Source: Flavobacteriaceae bacterium (lineage in GTDB: Bacteria > Bacteroidota > Bacteroidia > Flavobacteriales > Flavobacteriaceae). Taken from it: a DNA stretch of 64,000 bases. A program made the translations under genes and the position numbers. This document shows, piece by piece, positions 36,901-47,000 of this stretch; positions within the stretch are counted from its first letter, which is position 1; each line of letters begins with the position of its first letter. The notes beneath the pieces were generated by a model. It was not told the DNA's origin and did no database searches. It was given only the letters and a program-made list of their open reading frames with translations. The stretch is taken from the NCBI GenBank assembly GCA_004762155.1, contig SIHP01000008.1:1-64000 (forward strand), in the 5' to 3' direction.

Positions 36901-39900
36901 TAGAAGTTGTAAGCTCAAGAAGGTCTGGCTCTGTAACTTCATATGGGATTTTATATAAAACACAGTTTTTTATATCAGTAATAGTTAAATAATAAGTGCC
37001 AGCACCAATATTATCTAATGTATTTGTTGTTGATGCCAAAGAGGCTCCATTTATATCTTCCCACTTAAAAGTATAGTTTGGTGTACCACCTTCTATATTT
37101 ACTTTAATGCTTCCGTTTAATAAACCATTTCCTGTTGCTGGAGAAATTATTACATCAGAAACATTAAGAGCTTTTAAAGGTTCTGTGATTTCAATTGGAA
37201 TTGTAATTTCACAACTGTTTTCATCTGTTATAGTTACAGTATAATTCCCTTTTTGTAGATTATCAACGTTTTTAATGGTAGCTCCTGTACTCCAGATTAT
37301 TTGATAGTTGCCAGTACCACCTTTAATATCTAGGTTTATAGCACCGTCAGAACCACCATTACAAGATACATTTTTAGAAGTATAAGAAGCTTCTAATAAC
37401 AAAGGTTCGTCAATTTGATATGTTGTACTTTTAGTATTGTTATTAGCATCTGTTACAACTACAGTATAAATACCCGCAACTAGTGTTGGTGTGTTTGGAG
37501 TAGTAAACAGAATGTCTGTTGGGTTTGAAGTTTCGTACCATTGATAGGTATACGAACCGCTTCCTCCTTCTGTTTTTGTTGTTAATATTGCGGATGTTTT
37601 TTCACCAAAACATAGTATACCATCTTCATCTGCGATAGGTTGAATTTGTATAATTAGCTCATCTGGTTCTGTAACTGTTTCTAAAATAGAAGTAGAACAG
37701 CCTAGGCTATCAGTGACGATTAATTCATAATTACCAATTGAAAGATCTTTGATGTTTTTACTGGTTTCTTTATATAATGGGTTGCCTGTATTTGTCCACT
37801 CATATAAATAAGGAGGAGTACCACCTTTTATATCTAAAGAAATATTTCCGTTAGCTGTTTGATAACCTGTTAAATGTGTTGTAATAACGTTGTGAATTTC
37901 TAAAGGAGCATCAGGTTGAGATATAATTACAGGTTTTAGAGATACTGTACATAAATTTTCATCTGTCACTTCTAGAACATAAGTTCCTGAACTTATATTA
38001 TTTAAATCTTCAGTGAAAACTTCAAAACTAGCATCCTCTTGTTTTGTCCAAGAAAAGTAATAAGGAGAATAATCGCCGGAAGTAAGATCTTTAGGTCCAC
38101 CTGTTACCGTTACGTCAATAGCTCCTGTAGCTTCACCAAAACAATTTACATTTGTTGGTGTGCTAGTAAGACTTACAACTAAATCATCTGGTTGCGTAAT
38201 TTCTATTGTATCTTCCGCGATGGCGCCTTCTATATCTGTAACTACAATTTTATATATTCCAGCTAACAAGTTTTTTAAAGAGATGATACTGTTATCAGAA
38301 TTTAAAGGAACTTCTCCTGATTCAGTGATCTTATACCATTGATATTTAAAATCATTAGAAGTAGCATTAAATGGATAACCACCAGTAACCTCTGTGCTTA
38401 ATTCGCCCAAAGCATCTCCGTAACATAAAATAGGATTGTCTATACTCAAAATTACTTTAAGAGGGTCAGGTTCTTTAACTTCAAATGTAGTTTCTATATT
38501 ACAATTATTTATATCGGTAACATTAACGCTGTAAAAACCTACAGATAAGTTTTGAATGTTTTGAGTTGTTTCTATATAGGTAGCATCACCAGTCTTGGTC
38601 CAAGAATATGTGTATGGAGGAAAACCATTAGAAACTTCAATAGCTATGCTTCCGTTATTTCCGCTAACTGTAGTAGAAGGTAAAATAGTTTCTGTAATAA
38701 CCATAGACTTTGGTTCGTCAATTGTTATTGAAAATGGAACAGTTATTTCACAGCCATTAAAATCTTTTACCCATACCTTATAGTCTCCTTTTGGTAAATT
38801 TGGAATCGTAAAATCCGTTAAGTCATTTTCTGAAGTGTAAGTTGATTTATTATCTATAGAAAAAGAATATGGAGCGGTTCCTCCTTGAGGGTTTAAAATT
38901 AAAGTTCCGTCATTACCGTTATAACAAGAAGTATTTGTTTTAGTTGCTGTTAATGTAAGTAAACCAGGCTCATTTAATGTGTATGAATTAGACGTAGCAG
39001 CAGTATACAGGTCTTTTAATTGTACGGTATAGTTTCCTTTATAGGCATCTATAAGTTTTTCGTTTGTCGCTCCTACAATTTCTCTACCTTCTAAAAACCA
39101 TTGATAAGTATATGTGCCTAAACCTCCTTTTGGAATGGCGTTTAATACACCTTTCCCTTCAAAACAAGCAATAGATGTGTCTTCAATAATACTAACACTT
39201 AATACATCTGGTTCAGTGATTTCAATGGGGTTGGCTAAAGAGGTTTTACAACCATTGTTGTCTGTTACTGTTATTGTATAAAAACCAACAGCTAGATTAT
39301 CAATGTCTTCTTTGTTAGCGCTAAATGAAGTGTCAGATAGGCTAGTCCATAAAAAAGTATATGTACCAGTTCCTCCTTCTACATACATATCAATTCTTCC
39401 TTCCTTTTCACCTTTAATAGTATTGTGTTTTATATTTATTGAAGGGATACTTATTATTATAGGATTAGGTTCTGTGATTTGAATTACTTCTGATATTTCA
39501 GAAGTACATCCTTGGTTGTTTTTATTACGAACTCTAAATCGGTAACCTGGCAATGTATTTGATCTTAAATTAAAAACATTATCTTGTTGCCAAACAGTTG
39601 AGGCACCTTCCCAAAGAGCATATTCGTAATTATTAGAAGTGCTTCCTGTAGCAGTTATTTCTACTCTTGATGTTTCACCATAACATAAAACTTCACTAGT
39701 TTTTATATTGGTAATTTCTAATAAATCGGGAATATTAAAAGTAATATTATCTATAGTTTTTTTAATATTTCGATTGTCTGTTACTGTTATTGAGTATGTT
39801 CCTTTTCCTCCTTTATTAAAAGTAGAGGCTGTAGATACTTGATTTCCGTTTAAAGTCCAACTATAAGTATATGGACTATAACCACCTTTTAAGTTTTTGA

Positions 39901-41836
39901 TAGTGATAATACCATCATTAGCGTTAGAACAAGTAGGATTTGATGTGATTGAAGTGTCAAAAGAAATAGGGTCAGGATCTGTAATAACTATTTCTTCGAG
40001 ATTTGTCTCGCAACCAAGACTGTCTTCTAATGTAATGACATAACGTCCAGAACGAAGATTGTTTAATTGGAAATTTGTAGCGTTTGCATTACCAGAAGAA
40101 GTATAGTTAGCTCCAGTATTAGGATATGCGTTTAATGTATATTTATAATAGCTATTTACAGTGCCTGCGTTAAAAGGGCTACCACCAGTTATATTTGTAA
40201 TATTTATGGTACCACTATTATCTCCTAAAAAATCAGTTCCTGTTGGTACAATGTTGTTAGAGCCAATAGGTGATATTTCAGGAACTATAATATCTAAAGG
40301 TTCGGAATAGCAAAATTGACTTCCTACTGGTACTGCTAGTTGTAGTTTGTATTGTTCAGGAGCTAAGTTATAAATCCTAAAATTTCCGTAAGTAGTCCAT
40401 TGCCAATTATTTTCACCAACTTTATACCAATATCCAGTAGTACCGCCAGTAGCAGTTATTTCTATACTCCCTTTATGACAATCTTTTAAGGAACCTTGTA
40501 GAGCAACTGCTGAGATTTTAATTTCATCTGGATCTTCAATATCAAAGGTAAATTCATCTAATTTACATGAAGCCGAGGAGCTTAATCCGTTAACTTCACC
40601 AGAAATTTCTATTTTATAGGAACCTGCCGTAATTTTTTTAGTAGCAGAAGGTATCCAATTGTAAGTATTTGTTGTTGTAAAACTGGTTATACTAGCTTTA
40701 TTTTCTATTACTTCATATACATTTGCTAGGTTTTTTTTAAGTAATGTTATTTGTATTTTTTCATTATCATAAATTGGACGATCAAAAGATAAAGAAAAGT
40801 TAGCATCATCACTATCAAAACAAGTCGGTTGATTAACAACGGGTTCTGCAATTACAGTTGGTACTTCATATAAAAACTGAACTGTAACTCTATTAGTATT
40901 TTCATCGACACTGCACCCTGGATTTAACCTAATATCTATGTTTTTTGTCATCGCATTAAGTTGATCCTCTTCATCTGGATACAAATCAGATAGTTTTATA
41001 TTGATGTTATTTTGACCAGATTTGTCTATGGGAATCGTTTTCCATATGGGTCTATTAACCTGTATAGTTCTTACGCCTGTGTAACTATTTCGAGCAATTA
41101 AAGCATCTTGCCTATTTGCATCTTCTCGAATACACCTATCTGGGTCGCCGTTAAATCTTACACAGTTTTGATATAGATTTTCAGTTCGTGTTGCCTCATC
41201 TACCAGTACTTGATAATCGGGATGATATATAGTCTCTATATTAAAAGTGTCATAAAACTCCCATTTATATACTTCAGAATCAAACCCGGCTATAGTGTTA
41301 ATATCAATACCCTCACTTGGACATACTACGTGTATATCTGTAATAGAAGTACCGTCATCAAAATTTACTTCAGTTACAGGTAGTATATTGATATATATCC
41401 TATCATTTATAAGATCTTCAAAAGGATTGATATCTATTAACGTTTGGCAACGTGGGTTTGATACTATTGATATATCGGCTATATCATAATCTCTTTCTCG
41501 TTGATTTGCAGAATCACAACCACTACCACCAAATCCTCCATTTACCCCATGTCTTCTATGGCTTGATTTCACACCAATAATGGGGTTGTTAGTGGTATAA
41601 TTTACTTTTATATCTAAAATATATTCTTGTCCCTGGTATAAGCGTTCATCATAGATTTTAACGATGGAACCATTTTTATATATGGCATGAAATCTTAAAT
41701 AGTTTCTTCCTTCTATTTGTGAATCACAAACCCTTTCAGTATTATTAACAGAACCAGTAATGTTTAATTGATATTCTTGTCCATAAACAAAGAAAGTGGC
41801 AAATAAAAATCCGAAAACAAGTATTATTTTTTTCAT
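33911..41836 (-). CDS. Giant SprB-repeat surface protein with a T9SS type A sorting domain
   Basis: About 2641 residues. After the signal peptide (MKKIILVFGFLFATFFVYGQ) come about 350 unique residues with several Cys, then about twenty SprB-type repeats of 80-95 residues, each with C-x-G-x-x-DG-x-I-x-x-x-x-x-GG-T/S-x-P-Y-x-Y-x-W and Y-x-V-x-V-T-D-x-x-x-C. An Ig-like stretch follows (LGEDITLCLDQFIILDATI, then a PKD-like segment), and the C-terminal ~75 residues (VYPNPSIGNFNVDIE ... GIYFILIQTS) are the Por_Secre_tail type A signal. Export by T9SS to the cell surface is expected; by analogy with SprB it may be an adhesin. I chose the Met at 41836 to give a clean signal peptide. It is last in the run of giant genes, 84 bases after its neighbour. 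Confidence 0.9.
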   Translation of the reverse strand: MKKIILVFGFLFATFFVYGQEYQLNITGSVNNTERVCDSQIEGRNYLRFHAIYKNGSIVKIYDERLYQGQEYILDIKVNYTTNNPIIGVKSSHRRHGVNGGFGGSGCDSANQRERDYDIADISIVSNPRCQTLIDINPFEDLINDRIYINILPVTEVNFDDGTSITDIHVVCPSEGIDINTIAGFDSEVYKWEFYDTFNIETIYHPDYQVLVDEATRTENLYQNCVRFNGDPDRCIREDANRQDALIARNSYTGVRTIQVNRPIWKTIPIDKSGQNNINIKLSDLYPDEEDQLNAMTKNIDIRLNPGCSVDENTNRVTVQFLYEVPTVIAEPVVNQPTCFDSDDANFSLSFDRPIYDNEKIQITLLKKNLANVYEVIENKASITSFTTTNTYNWIPSATKKITAGSYKIEISGEVNGLSSSASCKLDEFTFDIEDPDEIKISAVALQGSLKDCHKGSIEITATGGTTGYWYKVGENNWQWTTYGNFRIYNLAPEQYKLQLAVPVGSQFCYSEPLDIIVPEISPIGSNNIVPTGTDFLGDNSGTINITNITGGSPFNAGTVNSYYKYTLNAYPNTGANYTSSGNANATNFQLNNLRSGRYVITLEDSLGCETNLEEIVITDPDPISFDTSITSNPTCSNANDGIITIKNLKGGYSPYTYSWTLNGNQVSTASTFNKGGKGTYSITVTDNRNIKKTIDNITFNIPDLLEITNIKTSEVLCYGETSRVEITATGSTSNNYEYALWEGASTVWQQDNVFNLRSNTLPGYRFRVRNKNNQGCTSEISEVIQITEPNPIIISIPSINIKHNTIKGEKEGRIDMYVEGGTGTYTFLWTSLSDTSFSANKEDIDNLAVGFYTITVTDNNGCKTSLANPIEITEPDVLSVSIIEDTSIACFEGKGVLNAIPKGGLGTYTYQWFLEGREIVGATNEKLIDAYKGNYTVQLKDLYTAATSNSYTLNEPGLLTLTATKTNTSCYNGNDGTLILNPQGGTAPYSFSIDNKSTYTSENDLTDFTIPNLPKGDYKVWVKDFNGCEITVPFSITIDEPKSMVITETILPSTTVSGNNGSIAIEVSNGFPPYTYSWTKTGDATYIETTQNIQNLSVGFYSVNVTDINNCNIETTFEVKEPDPLKVILSIDNPILCYGDALGELSTEVTGGYPFNATSNDFKYQWYKITESGEVPLNSDNSIISLKNLLAGIYKIVVTDIEGAIAEDTIEITQPDDLVVSLTSTPTNVNCFGEATGAIDVTVTGGPKDLTSGDYSPYYFSWTKQEDASFEVFTEDLNNISSGTYVLEVTDENLCTVSLKPVIISQPDAPLEIHNVITTHLTGYQTANGNISLDIKGGTPPYLYEWTNTGNPLYKETSKNIKDLSIGNYELIVTDSLGCSTSILETVTEPDELIIQIQPIADEDGILCFGEKTSAILTTKTEGGSGSYTYQWYETSNPTDILFTTPNTPTLVAGIYTVVVTDANNNTKSTTYQIDEPLLLEASYTSKNVSCNGGSDGAINLDIKGGTGNYQIIWSTGATIKNVDNLQKGNYTVTITDENSCEITIPIEITEPLKALNVSDVIISPATGNGLLNGSIKVNIEGGTPNYTFKWEDINGASLASTTNTLDNIGAGTYYLTITDIKNCVLYKIPYEVTEPDLLELTTSIGKNIDCFGGNGILTASAKGGVPPYVFEWFDASNTSISNEASSGLIRTGFYSVKVIDAKGNKTTKTAVELTQPDLLQITSIKTSDVTCYQGANGSIEITAEGGTGNYIYNWSNTSLSTNKIENLSTGDYEVTVIDENNCEISSSVITIFQPSVYDITSVSLVRPSEIGFSNGSIDINITGDASPYTYVWTAENGDVVLTETNVNKTTSSIDNLTEGLYTITVTNTNGCVLSDTYNLALPGELLVSIEQTKEISCFGGSDGVLEVIPVGGAGGNRFEWYDATNDVRIGTTNPLTGVTAGDYYVVVSNAEGISEQSTFFRVLEPKAVEGTLSVDNRLSCFESEDGIITINATGGNGNYEYRYRIINEIYEDWTPFNNSDNTEIINLSANTYQIQLRDTNNCFYEDLGTIKVLNTEVTQPDIIEVTNVILNDPTGFELTNGSIIPNIEGGTKPYKYEWRDSEGDLLTTTNDLNNIGAGNYSLTVTDQNDCKYENIFTLGQPEKLEVIISNINIILCYQEENGSIKATPSGGNNSNYYYYYQWFKKGNDQVIGTNQLLENIGTDTYYVIVTDANNNITKSDDYLLVEPEILKIEFDEEYINCGDQNDWTVKSIITGGTSPYTYKWNDSTTANQIEDQFPGTYSLQVTDAQGCTTSLSITLTPPDQLQAEITATPPTCYDGCDGKVFLQTVGGTPPYTYQWNNRATTQNLENICSGNYDVIITDSKGCFITKEITVENPEQLIIDLGEDITLCLDQFIILDATIDDVDATYYWTSNNGFSSTSASIEVDTTGVYEVLVTNSIGCIGVDSIYIETTTAVISADFFTSSQVFVGEEFVIVDNSDPFPDSINWEFPEEAIINHQDQNYAELVFEIPGEYEITITTQLGLCNAFQTKKVIVLEKEFDNENINDINSPDEIKSFEYSVYPNPSIGNFNVDIELQETASINIKIFNMINNSELDSRGSSDNLTHHFNYNLTNLSTGIYFILIQTSKGSSRVHKLIIE

Positions 41837-41920
41837 AAAAATCATTTTTGATCTGTAAACATTAAAATTATTTTTAATTTTCAAATCGTTTAATATCACT
41901 TAATATTATTAAAAAAGTAT

Positions 41921-44008
41921 TTAATACTTAGCTTCAATTTTTTTCATTGGAGATAAAGCTCCTGAATTAAAAACGGCTTGTAATAAATAGGTGTATTTTG
42001 TGTTAATTAACAAGTTGGTGTCTACATAAGTATTTTCTGTCTTTTGAAATACTTTATAAAGTGTTGGCTTGGATTCTTTTGTAGATCTATATAATAAAAA
42101 TTCAGACACTTCGACTGTTTTATATTTCCAACTTAACGTAATATTGTTTTCTTGTCTGTTTACGATTGATGAAAATTTAGCGATTTCTGTTTTGGGTGAA
42201 TTGTCTGTTAAACTAATTGTTAAAGGAACTACAGGTTCAGATTCTAGTCCAGAAGTATCCATAGTAACCAAGGTGTACAAATAGGCAACAGATGTTTTGG
42301 CTGTTTTATCTATAAACTGATTTCCTGGTAAGGCAACAGTTGTAATTAGTTGCCAATCGTCTGGTTTTCCTTTTTCTTTTCGATAGATTAAAGTTTTTAA
42401 TGCATCAAAACTACTACTTGGCACCCAGTTTAATTCTACCTCACCATTGTTTGCCAAAAACGATTTAAAAACAGGTTTTGTTGGTGGTACTATATCAGGT
42501 TTTTTAAGTATTAATACTTTTGAAAATTCAGAGGGATTATATCGTTTATCAAAAGCTTGAATTTTATAATATACCTTAGGGTTTAGATTTTTTATTTTTA
42601 CAGTATCAATAATGCTATTGTATGCTGTAGGTTCAAATGTAATTTGAGTAAATTCTTCATTTTCTAGATTTGCACGAAAAACACGATAACCTAAAAAATC
42701 AGGTTCTGTATTTAATTTCCAATTTAATTTTACAATTCCCGTAGAATCTATAATACCAGTTAAATTTGTTGGTACTTCTGGAGGAGTGGCATCGTCTAAC
42801 TGTACCATTTGAGGAAAAGATTTTCTTTTAGATCCATCATGTCCTACTGCTGTAATTATAAAATAATTTATAGGTAAAAGCTTGTTAAAAGTCAAGCTTC
42901 TTTGAATTTTTGAAATTTCAGGAATGGCAACTTGGTAAGTTCCCTTAAGGGTATTAGAAATGTTTAATTGAAAATAAGCTAAAGATTCCATATCTTTTTC
43001 AGGGAATTCCCAATTTATAGTAACACTAGCGTTTTTTGTTATGGTAGCTTTTGTTATTGCTGGATTGTATTGTAAACTTTTTTTACCTTTCCCTTTAATA
43101 ATGTTAGACAAAGGACCCACTTCTCCAAAAGGAGATATTCCTTTTATTCTATACTGATATTCTACATTATTTTTAGGAATGCTATCTAAAAAAAACATTC
43201 TATCGCTACTCTCTTTTTCTTTTTCATTCATGTTAACTACAGGCACTGCGTTTAATTGCTTAAAAGTATTACCTAAATCATCAGAACGTTCAACAATATA
43301 GCTGTTGTATTGTTTTTCTAATAATTTATAACTCCAACTTAACATCACACTCTTATTATTAAACAAACCGATTAACTCTTGAGGTTCAGGTAATTTATGG
43401 TAATCGTCTAAACCTAAATATACACCTCCAAAATCTACAGTCATTTTATCTGCAGGAATAGCTGTAAAGACTTTATATAAATATTTTTCACCTAAACGAA
43501 CATCCGTATCTACAAAACCTAATCCAGCTAGTTTAGCGACTTCAAAATCTTGGTCTGCTGCATATAAAGCAAATGAAAAACGTTGCTCTTGTGCTTTAGC
43601 GGTATTCATAATATTCATTAAAGCATTGGAGCCTTCTTCCATTTCTACTTCAAAATCATCTCCATAAATAGCTTGCGCAACAATAGCAGCATTGTCATTT
43701 TTAGAAGCCAAACTTTCCCATTCCATCATGGGTTTTGGTTTTAAAGGAGTTGAGGTTAATCTTTTTACAATAGGTTCTTTTAATATTTCTGAACCTATAG
43801 CTATGGTCGTTCTTTCGATAATATAGCCATATTGATTTGCATATTTCCAAGCCGAAGGTGTATTTGCAGACCATCGTAATAAAGTACTGTTTTTGGTAAC
43901 TTTTCCAATTACTTTTACAGTGGGTTTAACTATACCTATTTGTTTTTGTGCATATCCTTTTGTAATACATAAAAACGCAACTATATTAATTAAGATAAAT
44001 TTATTCAT
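41921..44008 (-). CDS. Secreted fibronectin type III-like repeat protein
   Basis: A 695-residue protein with a signal peptide (MNKFILINIVAFLCITKGYAQ). After a unique N-terminal part (about 25-215) there are about five FnIII-like beta sandwiches, recognisable by repeated V-x-L-x-W and Y-x-Y-x-V/L/I-x-A (VMLSWSYKLLEKQYNSYIVER, VKLNWKLNTEPDFLGYRVFRA, VELNWVPSSSFDALKTLIYRK, ITLSWKYKTVEVSEFLLYRS). There is no T9SS tail. Its start overlaps the end of the 1541-residue gene by 8 bases, so the two are translationally coupled. It is a likely periplasmic or surface scaffold partner of that protein. Confidence 0.8.
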   Translation of the reverse strand: MNKFILINIVAFLCITKGYAQKQIGIVKPTVKVIGKVTKNSTLLRWSANTPSAWKYANQYGYIIERTTIAIGSEILKEPIVKRLTSTPLKPKPMMEWESLASKNDNAAIVAQAIYGDDFEVEMEEGSNALMNIMNTAKAQEQRFSFALYAADQDFEVAKLAGLGFVDTDVRLGEKYLYKVFTAIPADKMTVDFGGVYLGLDDYHKLPEPQELIGLFNNKSVMLSWSYKLLEKQYNSYIVERSDDLGNTFKQLNAVPVVNMNEKEKESSDRMFFLDSIPKNNVEYQYRIKGISPFGEVGPLSNIIKGKGKKSLQYNPAITKATITKNASVTINWEFPEKDMESLAYFQLNISNTLKGTYQVAIPEISKIQRSLTFNKLLPINYFIITAVGHDGSKRKSFPQMVQLDDATPPEVPTNLTGIIDSTGIVKLNWKLNTEPDFLGYRVFRANLENEEFTQITFEPTAYNSIIDTVKIKNLNPKVYYKIQAFDKRYNPSEFSKVLILKKPDIVPPTKPVFKSFLANNGEVELNWVPSSSFDALKTLIYRKEKGKPDDWQLITTVALPGNQFIDKTAKTSVAYLYTLVTMDTSGLESEPVVPLTISLTDNSPKTEIAKFSSIVNRQENNITLSWKYKTVEVSEFLLYRSTKESKPTLYKVFQKTENTYVDTNLLINTKYTYLLQAVFNSGALSPMKKIEAKY

Positions 44009-47000
44009 ATAATGGGTTTGTGTATTTTACAGTATCGTCTCCTCCATTACGGATTTGACCAGGTAAAACATATTGTAATTTTGAACTATAAGTACCTTTT
44101 CTCATTAATGGAAAAGATTCTGTAACAAATTTTTGATATTCGGTTTTACCTTCCCAAGACAAATCAGAGCTAATTAACTGATAACGTAAATCTAAATAAT
44201 CTTCATAATAATAATTTGCAAGATTATATCTATAAGGATGGTAGTTACTAATTTCACCTTCATAACCATTTTCTAAATAAGTAAGATACCAAGACAAAGG
44301 TTCTACGCCTTCTATAGGAGGAACACTTACTTTATCGGTTTTTCTACTTACGGTAAATTGCCCTGCTAATGGATATTCTTTATAAAGTAAAGGGTAAATA
44401 TCTTTTCTATAGTAAGAATCGTCCATAGTTGCCGTAGCTATTATTAGAGGAACATATTCTGTATAAACATTACCTACTAACTCTGTTAAATCAAAAGGTT
44501 CTATTGTTTTTATTGAATTTAATAATACTAATCCGTACGGATAGGTGGCAAATTTATATAAGTCACCATCACCATCCATAGCTTTCATTTTCTTTTCGAA
44601 AGTTGTAAATTCACTAGTATTATATTGGTAATTTAATAATTCTCTTTCATCACCCTTTATAACCGTTTCTCCTAATTCTTTTGATGCTATTTCTACTTCA
44701 TTACCAGATTCTTCGGTAGAAAGGTTTGTAGCTTCGTAAGAAGTGGTAGCAATCGTATCTGCATCTGTTTGATCTGGTATTAATGATAACGTTAAATCGT
44801 ATGCTGTTTTTGTAGCAATATCTTCAGGTATAGAATAGGTGATTTGTTTTTTACTGGTGTCATAAGTAAAATCCTGATCTAGCTCAGTACCTGTTTCTGA
44901 AATGATTTTCATGTTTTTTTTCCAATCAGGAACAGCGTCAAACAAATAAGATTGTCCTCTTTTTAAATTAATATAACCCATGTTATATTCTTCAATAAAG
45001 AAGTTTTTTTGATCTTTAACGGGGTACATGTATGCGATGTTATTTAAAGGTATTGTTTCAGGAGCTGTACCTGTTACGAAATTAATCTCTTTAGTGTCTA
45101 AGGACGGTTTTCCATCTTCTTTAATGATTTCCCATTTTTGGTTGATATATTCTTCAAAATGTAATTGAACATATGCTTTAATATTGCTATTAGGAGGTAA
45201 TATTTCGTGAGAATAAAAAGTAGCTACGTCGTTATTACTATTCCATTCAACTTCACCAACAATAGTATTGCCATCATTGGTTACGTCAAAAGAATCCATG
45301 ATGATTTTGTATTGATGATCTCCTTCGTCATCAGGTATATCAAATATTTTGTTAATTTGTAAGTTAAAAGCTACTTGAGGAGCTGCGAATACATCTACTT
45401 CATTAGAGGCATCTTCTGGAGTCATATCTCCTATAACTACTAATCCGTCTAAAACACTACCTCCTTCTATTTCACATTTTTCTCCTAGTTCTACTTTAAA
45501 TCGGAAGCTTCCCTTTATTAATCCTCCAAGTACACTGTATTTCCCTCCTAAATATCCTTTCATCCATATAGGATTAGGTAAACTAGCTTGTAATAGAACA
45601 GCTCCACCACCTGAAAAAACAGATATTTTTTTACTGCTACCGAATATTTTAACTTTTATACCTACACTACCTTGTAAGTAGGCGTATGCCTGACCGCTAG
45701 CATACCATCCGTTTAAACCTACAGGATCTGAAGAGCCTACACAGTGTGCGTCTCCATAATCTTTTAGCATAAGATCAAATCCTACTCCTGCATCAAAACG
45801 GGCATAAAAAATAAGAAAACGAAGATCTCCTGTAGTCATGCTAAAATGCGTACCAAAGGCTAATCCTTTTCCAGATTCTAAGGAATTAAAATCTCGCATA
45901 TAATCTAATTTTGCAGCATCAACACCTAATAAATTAGATACCATTGTTGGTGGAGGAGGAGTTCCTGGTATGTTATCACCAGTCATAAAATATCCATCTG
46001 TTTCTAAGGTTAATAAACCTAAATCTAATTCTAAACCAATAGGGTCTTCTGGGGTTCCAACTAAAATATGCCATTCATCAGGACTAATATAAAAATCCAT
46101 CCAACCAGCTCTTCCGTAGTCACCAATACCGTCGATTACACCAAAATTAACGTAAACTTCAGAAGTTGCATGAAATATATCATTAACAAAATCAAGCTTC
46201 ATAAAAACATTAGCGGCAATTGCTCCTTCTGGTTGATATACAGGTAGTAGTGAGTCGGCACCTTTTGATATGACTTCTAATTTGTCTACCAGTTTTTCGT
46301 AATAATCACCAGGAATGCTGGTAATTAACTCTCCTTCACCTTTAAGGTACACGTCTTGTAAACCACCAGAAGTTAAAAATGACATTCCAAATTCTAAAGA
46401 ACCATGAAATAATTCTTCTGAGTTTTGTGTTATAATACCAACAGTTGCTTTAAAACCTAAACCAGTAGTATTGTCAGGTTCATAAATAACACCAGATGGA
46501 GAGGCTCCAATTTGGTTAAATGAAGCATTTGCACTTCTTGAAAAACCATTCATTTTCATTCGATTAGAAAAACCACCTCCAAATGAATTAAGTGCAAAAC
46601 CAGTAAATACAGGAATTGGAGTAGGTAAGGTAACTTGTGCATCGGCAAACCAATACCTAAAGTCATCAGCTTTTCCAAATAAAGCTTTGGCTTCTAACTC
46701 TAAGCTCATTCCTGTAGTAAATTTAGCTCCTACAGCACCTGCAAATCCTTTTCCATAAGTAGGATCATCTTCAAAAATAAAAATAGCACCTTTCATTTGC
46801 ATTCCTGCAACGTCCATTTGAATATTTACTTGTTCTAGATCCACACCATCATATACCCAATGTTCATATCCGTTATCTTCTTCTAGATAAGCTCCAATTG
46901 CTAATCGACAACCACCTCCATTACCTCCATCGGATTCTGAAGTTAGATTGATGCTGAAATCAATAATTAATTCAGCATTATTTCCTGAGGGTAATGCTAG